Shown here one piece after another: positions 45,101 through 53,033 of a stretch of 64,000 nt of DNA (position 1 is its first letter; each line of letters starts with the position of its first letter). The notes beneath the pieces were generated by a model that worked only from the letters and a program-made list of their open reading frames with translations, was not told where the DNA came from and made no database searches. The DNA is taken from positions 79,002 to 143,001 of the forward strand of contig NZ_JAMBOR010000007.1 of NCBI RefSeq assembly GCF_023715845.1. Direction: 5' to 3'. A program made the position numbers and the translations under genes. Source of the DNA: Fictibacillus phosphorivorans (GTDB taxonomy: Bacteria > Bacillota > Bacilli > Bacillales > Fictibacillaceae).

Positions 45101-46849
45101 ATGTATGATTACAACGGTGTAACGGATTCTTGGATGGCCTATTTAGGCAGATTGCCAGATTTACTTCTAGCTATTCTCGTATTATTAATTGGCTGGCTAA
45201 TCGCCTCTTTGGTCTCAAAAGCAGTGAAAAAAGCACTGCACAAAACAGATTTTGATAACAAAGTAGCAAGATGGATGAAACCTGACAATAATCGTGAAGA
45301 TCCAGAAAGAACGAGGTCTGGAAAATATTCCTCAGAAGAAATCATAAGTAAAGTAGTTTTCTGGATGCTTATGGCTGTGGCGATTGTTATGTTCTTGAAC
45401 ATGCTTAGCCTTCCGTATGTTGCTCAGCCGATTTCAAATGCTTTAGGGGTGATTGCAGCTGCAATTCCTCATCTATTAAAAGCAGCATTAATTGCTGCCG
45501 TGGCATGGCTGATTGCTTCTGGTTTATCGATTTTAGTAAAAAAACTAGGTCAGAATACGAGATTTGAAAGACTTCTGAACCGCTGGAAGCTGACTCGTGA
45601 CCCTAAACAGTCCGATAAAGCAGTCATTTCAGCATCAAAAGCTGTATTCTATCTCACGCTTCTTTTATTCCTTCCTGCGGTATTAGCTGCATTAGGTATT
45701 GATGCCATTTCTGAACCTCTTGAGGGCATGCTCTCCGGATTCTTTGCATTCATACCAAAACTTCTAGGCGCTGCTATTATCCTATTTGTAGGCTGGATTG
45801 TAGCAAAAGTTGTTAAAGAGATCTTGGTAAACTTTTTACAAAGCATTGGTACAGACCGCTTGGCTTCCAAATTGGGTGCTGAACGTGCTTTAGATCAAAC
45901 CTCATTATCCCAAATCATTGGTACGATCGTTTATGTCTTTATTTTGATTCCGGTTGTGATCTCAGCTCTTGAGACGCTTGATATTAACGGAATTTCTGGA
46001 CCTGCAATCGGTATGCTTGGTCAGATCATGGATATGATTCCAAACATCATTGTAGCGATTATTCTTGTCGCAGCGGGATTATGGATTGGTAAATGGGTTA
46101 AGAATGCTGTAACTTCCTTATTAGAACGGGTTGGTTTTAACGGTATTTTCCATAAGATGGGGCTTGGCTCTCTTCATAAGAGTGATCAAACACTTACCAT
46201 TTCCCAGATTATCGGTTATACCGCACAGATTCTGGTGGTATTGTTATTTACCATCGAAGCCCTTCAACTGGTTAACCTTGAAAGCTTAGTAAGTATCTTA
46301 TCAGTGGTTCTTGCTTATATTCCGATGGTGTTAACGGCTGTTCTCGTCCTAGGTATCGGATTCTATGCAGGAGAACTAGTGAAACGTGTTGTTATGAGCA
46401 TGGTCAAACAACAAACAGAAGGCAAGCTGCTTGGTAATATTGCGAAATATACGATCATTACACTTGCGTTCTTTATGGCTCTGGATCAATTAGGCGTTGC
46501 TAAGACAATCGTAAACGCTGCGTTTATCCTGATCTTAGGTGGATTCACGATTGCGTTTGGACTTGCTTTCGGTTTAGGTGGCCGTGAAGCCGCAGGGCGT
46601 ACGCTGAACAAACTTAGCAGAAGAATGGAACAGACTACGATTCAAAGTCCCGACCCGGCCCAATGGAAAGATCAAACGAGCTTAAAAGATTTCCGTACAC
46701 ACAGTTCTAAAACGGAAAACGAATCATTGGGCGTTGATGTAGATAAACCTCATACGATTGCACGTGATCGTCAATTTGATCATTTGAATACACCAAGTGA
46801 TGAATTTGGAATCAATAAAAACAACGATCCGAAACGAAACGACTTTTAA
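45101..46849 (+). CDS. Mechanosensitive-channel-related membrane protein with five TM-helix repeats
   Basis: A 582-residue polytopic protein of the CmpX/MscS-related family. The same module, LP/IP-x-(L/I)(L/I)-x-A-(I/L)-(hydrophobic)-G/A-W-(L/I)(I/A)-x-x-V..V, recurs five times (near residues 18, 125, 225, 310 and 400; e.g. LPDLLLAILVLLIGWLIASL and IPNIIVAIILVAAGLWIGKW). The last part before the tail (FGLAFGLGGREAAGR) matches the pore-domain end of MscS. The C-terminal 80 residues are hydrophilic. It is probably a stress-linked channel or scaffold; a SigB-like promoter precedes it. Confidence 0.85.
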   Translation: MYDYNGVTDSWMAYLGRLPDLLLAILVLLIGWLIASLVSKAVKKALHKTDFDNKVARWMKPDNNREDPERTRSGKYSSEEIISKVVFWMLMAVAIVMFLNMLSLPYVAQPISNALGVIAAAIPHLLKAALIAAVAWLIASGLSILVKKLGQNTRFERLLNRWKLTRDPKQSDKAVISASKAVFYLTLLLFLPAVLAALGIDAISEPLEGMLSGFFAFIPKLLGAAIILFVGWIVAKVVKEILVNFLQSIGTDRLASKLGAERALDQTSLSQIIGTIVYVFILIPVVISALETLDINGISGPAIGMLGQIMDMIPNIIVAIILVAAGLWIGKWVKNAVTSLLERVGFNGIFHKMGLGSLHKSDQTLTISQIIGYTAQILVVLLFTIEALQLVNLESLVSILSVVLAYIPMVLTAVLVLGIGFYAGELVKRVVMSMVKQQTEGKLLGNIAKYTIITLAFFMALDQLGVAKTIVNAAFILILGGFTIAFGLAFGLGGREAAGRTLNKLSRRMEQTTIQSPDPAQWKDQTSLKDFRTHSSKTENESLGVDVDKPHTIARDRQFDHLNTPSDEFGINKNNDPKRNDF

Positions 46850-46863
46850 TGAATTGAACTTAA

Positions 46864-46900
46864 AATAGTGGATGTGCTTAGCGCATCCACTATTCTTTTG
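46864..46900 (+). terminator. Terminator of the MscS/CmpX-like gene
   Basis: AATAGTGGATGTGC pairs with GCGCATCCACTATT (one G-U), then TTTT. Confidence 0.85.
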
Positions 46901-46960
46901 TCTTTTGTATAGAAAAAATGCGATTAGGAAAAGGTGTTAAAGAAGGAAAGGGGATGAAGC

Positions 46961-47689
46961 ATGCTGCAAGCCGCTTTATGGGGAGGAATCGCAGGTTCTG
47001 CTGTTTTGCTCGGAAGCTTCACAGGACTTGCCTTTTCTATTCCTAAAAAATGGACAGCTTGGATCATGGCGTTTGGAACAGGTATTTTAATCGGTGCTGT
47101 TTCTTTTGAGCTATTGGTTGAAGCTGTTGAGCAGAGCAACTTAAAAGTAACCGCGATAGGTTTTATTCTTGGGGCTTCTATTTTTACGATCATCAATAGC
47201 ATTCTTGCAAAAAAGGGTGGTCATGAAAGAAAAATGTCAGGGATCAAAAAGACTAAAGGAGTGGGTATGACCATTTTCTTTGGCACCTTGTTAGATGCTA
47301 TTCCTGAATCCGTCTTGATCGGTTCAAGTCTGATTGAACAAAGCAAAGTAAGCTGGCTGCTCGTAATAGCCATTTTTTTAAGTAATTTTCCTGAAGGATT
47401 GTCCAGCTCGATTGGTTTATTAAAAGAAGGTTTTTCTAAAAAGAAAATTATCGGTATGTGGATCTCGGTGTTCCTGATTTCTGCGATTGCCGCTTTATTG
47501 GGCTTTGTGTTATTAGAGAATGCGTCTGTAGCATTTCTTTCATTAATTGGGGCATTTGCAGGCGGTGCCATCATGGCAATGGTAGCCTCTACTATGCTGC
47601 CGGAAGCACATGAAGATGCAGGAGCAGCTGTGGGCTTGATCACGTCATTAGGCTTATTATGTTCATTGGTCTTGACACATTTTTCATAA
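46961..47689 (+). CDS. ZIP family metal transporter
   Basis: A 242-residue membrane protein with about eight helices. Metal-site motifs of ZIP transporters are visible: FGTLLDAIPESVLIG (helix 4 region) and LSNFPEGLSSSIG (helix 5 region), plus MLPEAHEDAGAAVGLI near the C-terminus. It likely imports or exchanges zinc or another divalent metal; direction and metal are not shown. There is no Zur box that I can recognise upstream. Single gene flanked by terminators. Confidence 0.88.
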   Translation: MLQAALWGGIAGSAVLLGSFTGLAFSIPKKWTAWIMAFGTGILIGAVSFELLVEAVEQSNLKVTAIGFILGASIFTIINSILAKKGGHERKMSGIKKTKGVGMTIFFGTLLDAIPESVLIGSSLIEQSKVSWLLVIAIFLSNFPEGLSSSIGLLKEGFSKKKIIGMWISVFLISAIAALLGFVLLENASVAFLSLIGAFAGGAIMAMVASTMLPEAHEDAGAAVGLITSLGLLCSLVLTHFS

Positions 47690-47720
47690 AAAAAAACTTC
47701 GGCGATGCGAAGTTTTTTTT
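47688..47720. terminator. Bidirectional terminator
   Basis: AAAAAAACTTCG pairs with CGAAGTTTTTTT around a 6-nt loop between converging genes. Confidence 0.9.
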
Positions 47721-47724
47721 TACA

Positions 47725-48390
47725 TTATGGAAGGTGAAGGCTCTTAATGTGCTGGATATTCAATAATACATTCCTATTTCTCTCGATGGTCAGCTGTAGT
47801 TGGCCGTTATCCATCTTAACCAATTTGCCAATTTTGTTCGGATCTTTTCCTAAATCAAAAATAACAAGCTTTCCTTCGTATTTTTTACATTGTTCGGTAA
47901 ATGTTCTTGCCAGTGTCATGTTGATCGGAACCAATGGCAGTTCTTCGTTTGACAGGGTATAGGGCCTCTCACTTTCTTTATAAGGGATCAGCCATTTTAA
48001 ATGCTGCATAGGAATAAGCATCATCTTATAGACGGGAGAATAAAAAACGAAGTAATCATTCATGATGTTTGTGATATATCCATGGATGGATTGATTACTC
48101 GTGATAAATACTTCGGAGAATAAGCCTTTTGCGTTCGTCAATATTTTTCTGAAAGATATCGTTTCTTCTTCAAAAATAATAGGTGTGTTTTTTGGCTTTT
48201 TGATCTCTTCTTCGTCATCGATACTGTTGTTGATAAGGTGGATGTGTACTTTGGGGATATATATAAATTGTTCTCCATCAAAAACCACTATGATATCGGT
48301 ACCAATATCAATTATGATTCCAGTAATACTCTTGTTTCCGCTGATGGTAAGGTTAACTGTCTTACCAATATATCTGTTGTAAATACTCAA
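47725..48390 (-). CDS. CotB-like spore coat protein, third paralogue
   Basis: A 221-residue protein built of three beta modules, each with a G-x-I/L pattern followed by an IP/I-QHIK-type strand (YIGKTVNLTISG..FIYIPKVHIHLI; FITSNQSIHGYITNI..MLIPMQHLKWLI; YEGKLVIFDLG..VLLNIQHIKSLHL). This is the CotB module organisation without a low-complexity tail. The start is TTG 48390 followed by AGT behind CAGGAGGAACG, the same start context as the other two CotB-like genes here. It lies downstream of the 48.5-49.1 kb paralogue, separated by a hairpin. Confidence 0.65.
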   Translation of the reverse strand: MSIYNRYIGKTVNLTISGNKSITGIIIDIGTDIIVVFDGEQFIYIPKVHIHLINNSIDDEEEIKKPKNTPIIFEEETISFRKILTNAKGLFSEVFITSNQSIHGYITNIMNDYFVFYSPVYKMMLIPMQHLKWLIPYKESERPYTLSNEELPLVPINMTLARTFTEQCKKYEGKLVIFDLGKDPNKIGKLVKMDNGQLQLTIERNRNVLLNIQHIKSLHLP

Positions 48391-48434
48391 AACGTTCCTC
48401 CTGTGGTAGACAAGTTGAATATAATCAAATAAAT

Positions 48435-48461
48435 GTCCTGTTTTTTATACAAAAACAGGAC
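48435..48461 (-). terminator. Hairpin between two coat-like genes
   Basis: GTCCTGTTTTT pairs with AAAAACAGGAC around a 4-5 nt loop. It likely ends transcription of the upstream coat gene, although the T-run outside the stem is weak. Confidence 0.6.
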
Positions 48462-48520
48462 GGTTTATGAGTACAGTCTGATACAGCCCTGCTGAATCAA
48501 GACCTGCTAATCTCGGCTGT

Positions 48521-49111
48521 TTACTTCTTTTTGTTAGAAGACTCTTTCTTCTGAGAATTTGATTCTTCTTTACTTGAAGAATTTTTGCTAGAAGACTCTT
48601 TCTTGTGGCTGCTCTCTTCACGACATCCGCCGATTTGGCTGAAACTCTTAATATGGTGGATTGCAAGGATAATTACTTCGTCGCCATTGATAATTTCAAT
48701 TGAGTTATGGCCAACTGCAACAAGAACGCCTTCTACGCTCTCTGGTCCTCCACGGTTAATTTTAACCTTGTGGTTGATAAAATGCTTTAATACACAACGG
48801 AAGGTATCGTCAATGCAGCTTTTTTTGTTCTTCCATTTACAGCATAAGCCATCCGCTTGAAGAACAATTGCCTTTACATGGGAAAGCTGATAGAAGACTA
48901 ATTCGTTGCCTTGTTTGCCGCCTTTTCCTTTGCCTTTGCCTTTCCTTTTTCCTTTGCCGTCCTTATCTAAGTTTTGAATGGCTAGGAAGTCTTGACCTAC
49001 GCAGACTAATCTTCCAACTCTTGATTCTGGACCGCCAGTATTGACTTGAATCCACTGGCCTAACAATTTGCATAGCTCTCTATGAGAGAGTACAGGTTTA
49101 TTCTTACTCAA
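48521..49111 (-). CDS. CotB-type spore coat protein with Ser/Lys tail
   Basis: A 196-residue coat protein. Two modules carry the CotB hallmark GGPES (VNTGGPESRVGRLVCVGQDFLAI and INRGGPESVEGVLVAVGHNSIEI) and end in HxK-type strands (YQLSHVKAI, LAIHHIKSF). A Lys/Gly insert (KGKRKGKGKGKGG, about 55-67) sits inside module one, and the tail alternates SSS and KKES. The start is TTG 49111 with AGGAGG, not the upstream ATG. The leader matches that of the 9.3-kb gene, so the two are duplicates in opposite orientation 39 kb apart. Confidence 0.85.
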   Translation of the reverse strand: MSKNKPVLSHRELCKLLGQWIQVNTGGPESRVGRLVCVGQDFLAIQNLDKDGKGKRKGKGKGKGGKQGNELVFYQLSHVKAIVLQADGLCCKWKNKKSCIDDTFRCVLKHFINHKVKINRGGPESVEGVLVAVGHNSIEIINGDEVIILAIHHIKSFSQIGGCREESSHKKESSSKNSSSKEESNSQKKESSNKKK

Positions 49112-49144
49112 AAATATTTCCTCCTGATAATGATTTTGACTACT

Positions 49145-49170
49145 CTTGTCCATGCATTATATGTATCACA
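49145..49170 (-). promoter_or_regulatory. Sporulation-type promoter/leader, copy of 9311-9336
   Basis: Minus strand: CATATAATG fits a SigK/SigE-type -10, and the surrounding 26 bases match the other copy at all but two positions. Confidence 0.55.
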
Positions 49171-49310
49171 CTGTTGAAAAGGCATAGGTATACTGTCTAT
49201 ATTTTAAAAAAATAGTCGAACGTCTAAAAATTTTAGAAGGGTATTTTCATTTCACTTACACAAGCTGGTAAGTATATAATGGAAGAAGAAAAAAGAGGAG
49301 GCGGAGAAAG

Positions 49311-49388
49311 ATGGTTCTTTTCGGAAAAGTAATTCAGAAACATTTAAAAAATCCGCCGACTATTTACGTGAAAGAACAGATGACTTAA
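49311..49388 (+). CDS. 25-codon ORF in the leader of the UMP-kinase-like gene
   Basis: ATG 49311 follows GAGGAGGCGGAGAAAG. The peptide MVLFGKVIQKHLKNPPTIYV... is amphipathic and basic. A TATAAT at 49275-49280 with a weak -35 precedes it. Its last codons and stop form the left arm of a strong terminator, so translation to the end would melt or cover that hairpin. It may be a leader peptide controlling the next gene, or a separate small gene. Confidence 0.6.
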   Translation: MVLFGKVIQKHLKNPPTIYVKEQMT

Positions 49389-49411
49389 TTCTTGTCATTT
49401 GTTCTTTTTTT
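49371..49411 (+). terminator. Terminator or attenuator overlapping the short ORF
   Basis: AAAGAACAGATGAC pairs with GTCATTTGTTCTTT (one G-U) around a 9-nt loop, then a T-run; it ends 20 bases before the UMP-kinase-like start. Confidence 0.85.
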
Positions 49412-49431
49412 ATATAGAGGAGGGTAAGGGG

Positions 49432-50166
49432 ATGCGTTATAAACGAGTCTTAATCAAGCTAAGCGGCGGAGCCCTAGCTGGGAATCAAGGGACAGGATTT
49501 GATCATCTTTCTTTAAATCACATCGCAAAAGAAGTTTTAGCTGTCATTGAAAAAGGAATCGAAGTGGCCATCGTTGTCGGAGGAGGCAATATATTTAGAG
49601 GAAATCTGGCCGAATATTGGGGGATTGAACGGGTAGAGGCAGATCAGATTGGGACCCTAGGTACTGTTATAAACAGCCTAATGCTAAGAGGTGTCTTAAA
49701 AAGTAAATTAGACCGGGAAGTAAGGGTTATGAGTTCGATACCCATCAGTACAGTTGCCGAGCCTTATATCAGGCTGAGAGCTGTTCATCATTTAAATAAA
49801 GGATATGTTCTTATCTTTGCGGGCGGCAATGGGCAGCCTTATGTCACAACTGATTATCCTGCTGTTCAACGAGCCTTAGAAATGAATTGCGATGCCATTC
49901 TTTGCGCAAAACAAGGTGTTGATGGAGTATATGACAGCGATCCAAACCGATTTAAAGAAGCGAAGAAGTACGCAACCCTTCACTATGATGAGGCGATCAG
50001 AAATAATTTAAAAGTTATGGATCAATCGGCACTTATCCTTGCTAGAGACCACGGTTTGCCGATTCACCTTTTTGATTTTAATCAAGAGGGATCGTTTTTA
50101 AAAATCTGCAGAGGGGAAGATATCGGAACGTTTATCAGCCATAATATTGAAACGGCACTCGTATAA
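49432..50166 (+). CDS. Second UMP kinase-like protein (PyrH paralogue)
   Basis: A 244-residue amino-acid-kinase-family enzyme. PyrH landmarks: KRVLIKLSGGALAG at the start, IVVGGGNIFRG near 55, the UMP-site region RVEADQIGTLGTVINSLMLRGVL near 75, FAGGNGQPYVTTDYPAVQRALEM near 140 and VDGVYDSDPNRFKEA near 175. It likely phosphorylates UMP. The housekeeping pyrH of Bacillus sits between tsf and frr; neither is here, so this is a second, probably specialised, copy. It lies just behind a terminator and a short ORF. Confidence 0.85.
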   Translation: MRYKRVLIKLSGGALAGNQGTGFDHLSLNHIAKEVLAVIEKGIEVAIVVGGGNIFRGNLAEYWGIERVEADQIGTLGTVINSLMLRGVLKSKLDREVRVMSSIPISTVAEPYIRLRAVHHLNKGYVLIFAGGNGQPYVTTDYPAVQRALEMNCDAILCAKQGVDGVYDSDPNRFKEAKKYATLHYDEAIRNNLKVMDQSALILARDHGLPIHLFDFNQEGSFLKICRGEDIGTFISHNIETALV

Positions 50167-50178
50167 AAGAGTGACAAA

Positions 50179-50215
50179 AGGCATTCGAAGTCCTACTGGC
50201 TAAGAATGCCTCTTT
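50179..50215 (+). terminator. Weak terminator after the UMP-kinase-like gene
   Basis: AGGCATTC pairs with GAATGCCT over a 17-nt loop, then only CTTTG. Confidence 0.5.
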
Positions 50216-50271
50216 GAATAGTAACTTAATCCTTTTCTCATATTAAGAGTAGAGAAGAGGTGACAGACTTT

Positions 50272-51795
50272 ATGATGAAATGGCTAAAAAAGAAGCCGAA
50301 AGAGCAGAGTCATACAATTGATTTATCGAATAATACATATGCAAGCATAGTGGAACTTATTGATAATGCAAAAGAATCGGCAGACTTTATTCATTATCCA
50401 CAAAAGACCATTCATCACAATGTATACATCTCTTATTATAAAGCTATGATCGACGGTGAACTGCTGCATCGAGATCTTCTTCCTTACGTGATTCACAACA
50501 AAGATTTCAAGTCATTAAAGGATCTAAAAGATATATTGCCCATTGAAAGTGTAACGATAACCAAGGATATAAAAGAAATTCAGAATAAACTTCTGCGTGG
50601 GTTCATTCTTATACAGTTCGGTGAATATGACGAAGAATGTGCCGTGATCCGCGCTGAGAATGGTGCAACAAACCGTCCAGTTTCGGTTTCAGAAATTGAA
50701 TTCTCTGTAATCGGTCCTAAGGAAGCTTTTATCGAAAACCTCGATGCAAATCTCTATTTGATTAGAAGAAGACTGCCTGTGCCGGAACTTCGTTTTAAAG
50801 AAATCGTGATAGGAAAATTTTCAAAGACACGTGTAGTTATCGCTTATTTAGAAGGTATAGCTGGAAAAGAAAACATCAATACCGTTACGCAAAGGATTAA
50901 GGATTTGGAGGCTGAAGTCATCCCAGACAGCTCGTATTTAGAACAAATGATCTCAGATAACACCAAATCTGTCTTTCCTCAGCTGATTACGACAGAACGA
51001 CCTGACAGAGTAGTTGCCATGCTTAATTACGGACAGATAGCCGTTCTTTCGGAAGGATCACCCCAAGCGTTACTTGGACCGACAGGAATAACAGAGTATT
51101 TTGTGTCTCCTGAAGATTATTACTTGTCTTGGGTACTTGGTTCGTTATTCCGTTTCATCCGATTTATTTCAGTTATTTTTTCTACATTCGCAACACCAAT
51201 ATATGTTGCTGTATTAACGTATCATTACCAGATGATTCCTAAAGATCTTCTTGCTCCTTTAATATCATCGCGTGTTAATATTCCGTTTCCACCTATATTG
51301 GAAGTGTTGTTTCTAGAGTTAACCATTGAGCTGCTGAGAGAAGCAGGAGCGCGTTTGCCTACGAAAGTTGGTCAGACACTCGGTATCGTTGGAGGTATCG
51401 TAATCGGGCAGGCATCCGTCGAAGCGGGGTTGACGAGCAACATCTTATTGATCATTGTGTCTTTGTCAGCTCTTGCTTCTTTCACTACACCAATCTATAA
51501 AATGGCTAACACAATCCGTATCCTTCGTTTTCCATTTATCTTTTTTGCAGCCAATTGGGGTGGAGTGGGAATCGTCATCGCGATGTGCTTTGTATTGGTT
51601 CATCTGCTAAGGTTGGAATCACTAGGAAGGCCATATATGGCACCGCTTTATCCGCCTCGATTATTAGACATGACGGATACTGTAATCAGATTGCCATACA
51701 ATAGATTGTTAAAAAGACCAGTAAGCTTAGGTACTCAGCTTCCGAACAAAAACAAACTAAAAGAAATGAGAAAAAAGAAGGACATCGATGAATGA
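50272..51795 (+). CDS. Spore germination protein, GerA family (A subunit)
   Basis: A 507-residue germinant-receptor A subunit. An N-terminal soluble half of about 265 residues (HHNVYISYYKAMIDGELLHRDLLPYV; IRRRLPVPELRFKEIVIGKFSKTRVVIAYLEGIA) precedes the membrane half, which has about five helices and the signature PIYVAVLTYH..IP..LL and RLPTKVGQTLGIVGGIVIGQASVEAGL. With GerC it would sit in the spore inner membrane and respond to a small germinant. ATG 50272 is preferred to GTG 50260 by spacing. No gerB is in the operon. Confidence 0.94.
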   Translation: MMKWLKKKPKEQSHTIDLSNNTYASIVELIDNAKESADFIHYPQKTIHHNVYISYYKAMIDGELLHRDLLPYVIHNKDFKSLKDLKDILPIESVTITKDIKEIQNKLLRGFILIQFGEYDEECAVIRAENGATNRPVSVSEIEFSVIGPKEAFIENLDANLYLIRRRLPVPELRFKEIVIGKFSKTRVVIAYLEGIAGKENINTVTQRIKDLEAEVIPDSSYLEQMISDNTKSVFPQLITTERPDRVVAMLNYGQIAVLSEGSPQALLGPTGITEYFVSPEDYYLSWVLGSLFRFIRFISVIFSTFATPIYVAVLTYHYQMIPKDLLAPLISSRVNIPFPPILEVLFLELTIELLREAGARLPTKVGQTLGIVGGIVIGQASVEAGLTSNILLIIVSLSALASFTTPIYKMANTIRILRFPFIFFAANWGGVGIVIAMCFVLVHLLRLESLGRPYMAPLYPPRLLDMTDTVIRLPYNRLLKRPVSLGTQLPNKNKLKEMRKKKDIDE

Positions 51796-52880
51796 TGAAG
51801 ATGAAGATTATTCTCTTAGCGTCTATTCTTATTTTATTAGCAGGCTGTGTACCGAAGGAAATCATTGATGATGTTCAGCTGATCCATGCCATTGGATTTG
51901 ATGAACTTCCTGATGGTAATATTCAGGGTACGATTACGTATCCGATCTTTGAACAGGATGGAAAGGTTCGAGTTGAATATCTTTCAGCTGTATCGCATAC
52001 TAGCCGGTTTCTTCGTTCTAAATTAAACACAAAATCTCCAAAAACACTTGCTGCTGGGCAATTGCGTATTGTACTTTTTAATCACAAATTTGCAAGAAAA
52101 GGCATATTGGATATCATGAATTCCCTTTATCGTGATCCTAACGTGGGTAATCGTTTATTTTTATCTGTCGTAGAGGGGAATACGAATAAATTATTAACAA
52201 ACGAATATACAGCTACACCGCTTCCTTCCATATATATCATGGAACTGCTTGAACAAAATATTAAAAGTGAAAACCTCCCAAGAACAAACTTGCATGTTTT
52301 TCTTTATAGCTATTACGGTGAAGGAATAGATCCTTTTCTACCTATCATTAAATCAGAAAAAAATTCCTTACAGCTTAATGGAATCGCTCTATTTAGAGAT
52401 GACAAATATGTAGGCCGAATCAATCACAAGGAGTCTTTTGTATTTAAAATTTTGCTAGAAGGTTCTAGGACAGGAAATTATGAAGTTCAATTAAAAAAAG
52501 GAAAACGTAAAGGTCATTCCGTTATTCGGAATATTAAAGGAACAGCCTCCTATAAGGTAAAAAAGGTAAATGGGGTTCCAGAATTCAATATAAAACTGAA
52601 AATTTTAGGAGAGATCCATGAATATCCACCTTGGTTAGATTTAGAAAATAAACAGAATATCCAACTCGTTGAAAAAACATTAACAAAAGAAATTAATAAA
52701 GATGCCAAAAAGATAATCGCCAAGTTTCAAAGGTTAAACGTTGATCCGCTAGGGTTAGGTGACCAAGTAAGACGACGGGAAAAGAATTGGGTTTTTAAAC
52801 GATTTAAGGAACAATACCCTGATATGAAAATCTCTGTTTCAACGGATTTTGAAATTGTGGAGTCTGGTGTAATTGAATAA
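51792..52880 (+). CDS. Spore germination lipoprotein, GerC family (C subunit)
   Basis: A 362-residue lipoprotein (lipobox LAGC near residue 19) with the Ger(x)C architecture: IDDVQLIHAIGFDEL near the start, SRFLRSKLNTKSPKTLAAGQLRIVLFN, NGIALFRDDKYVGRI and the C-terminal helix/strand domain ending KISVSTDFEIVESG. Its ATG overlaps the GerA-subunit stop (ATGATGA), so the two are cotranslated. A terminator follows. The pair lacks the B-subunit permease normally found between or beside them. Confidence 0.94.
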   Translation: MMKMKIILLASILILLAGCVPKEIIDDVQLIHAIGFDELPDGNIQGTITYPIFEQDGKVRVEYLSAVSHTSRFLRSKLNTKSPKTLAAGQLRIVLFNHKFARKGILDIMNSLYRDPNVGNRLFLSVVEGNTNKLLTNEYTATPLPSIYIMELLEQNIKSENLPRTNLHVFLYSYYGEGIDPFLPIIKSEKNSLQLNGIALFRDDKYVGRINHKESFVFKILLEGSRTGNYEVQLKKGKRKGHSVIRNIKGTASYKVKKVNGVPEFNIKLKILGEIHEYPPWLDLENKQNIQLVEKTLTKEINKDAKKIIAKFQRLNVDPLGLGDQVRRREKNWVFKRFKEQYPDMKISVSTDFEIVESGVIE

Positions 52881-52884
52881 AAAG

Positions 52885-52917
52885 AAACAGCTGTTGTGTA
52901 TAGCAGCTGTTTTTTTC
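52885..52917 (+). terminator. Terminator of gerA-gerC
   Basis: AAACAGCTG pairs with CAGCTGTTT around a 10-nt loop, then T-run. Confidence 0.88.
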
Positions 52918-53033
52918 TGTAAATGTAAAAATGTTTTAAAAAGCGGACAAAAAAACAGATTTGCTGCGAATGGTTATAAAGTTATTCCTGTATAGAGATA
53001 TAGAATAGGGAGAGTTAGAAGGGGGCAATAACT

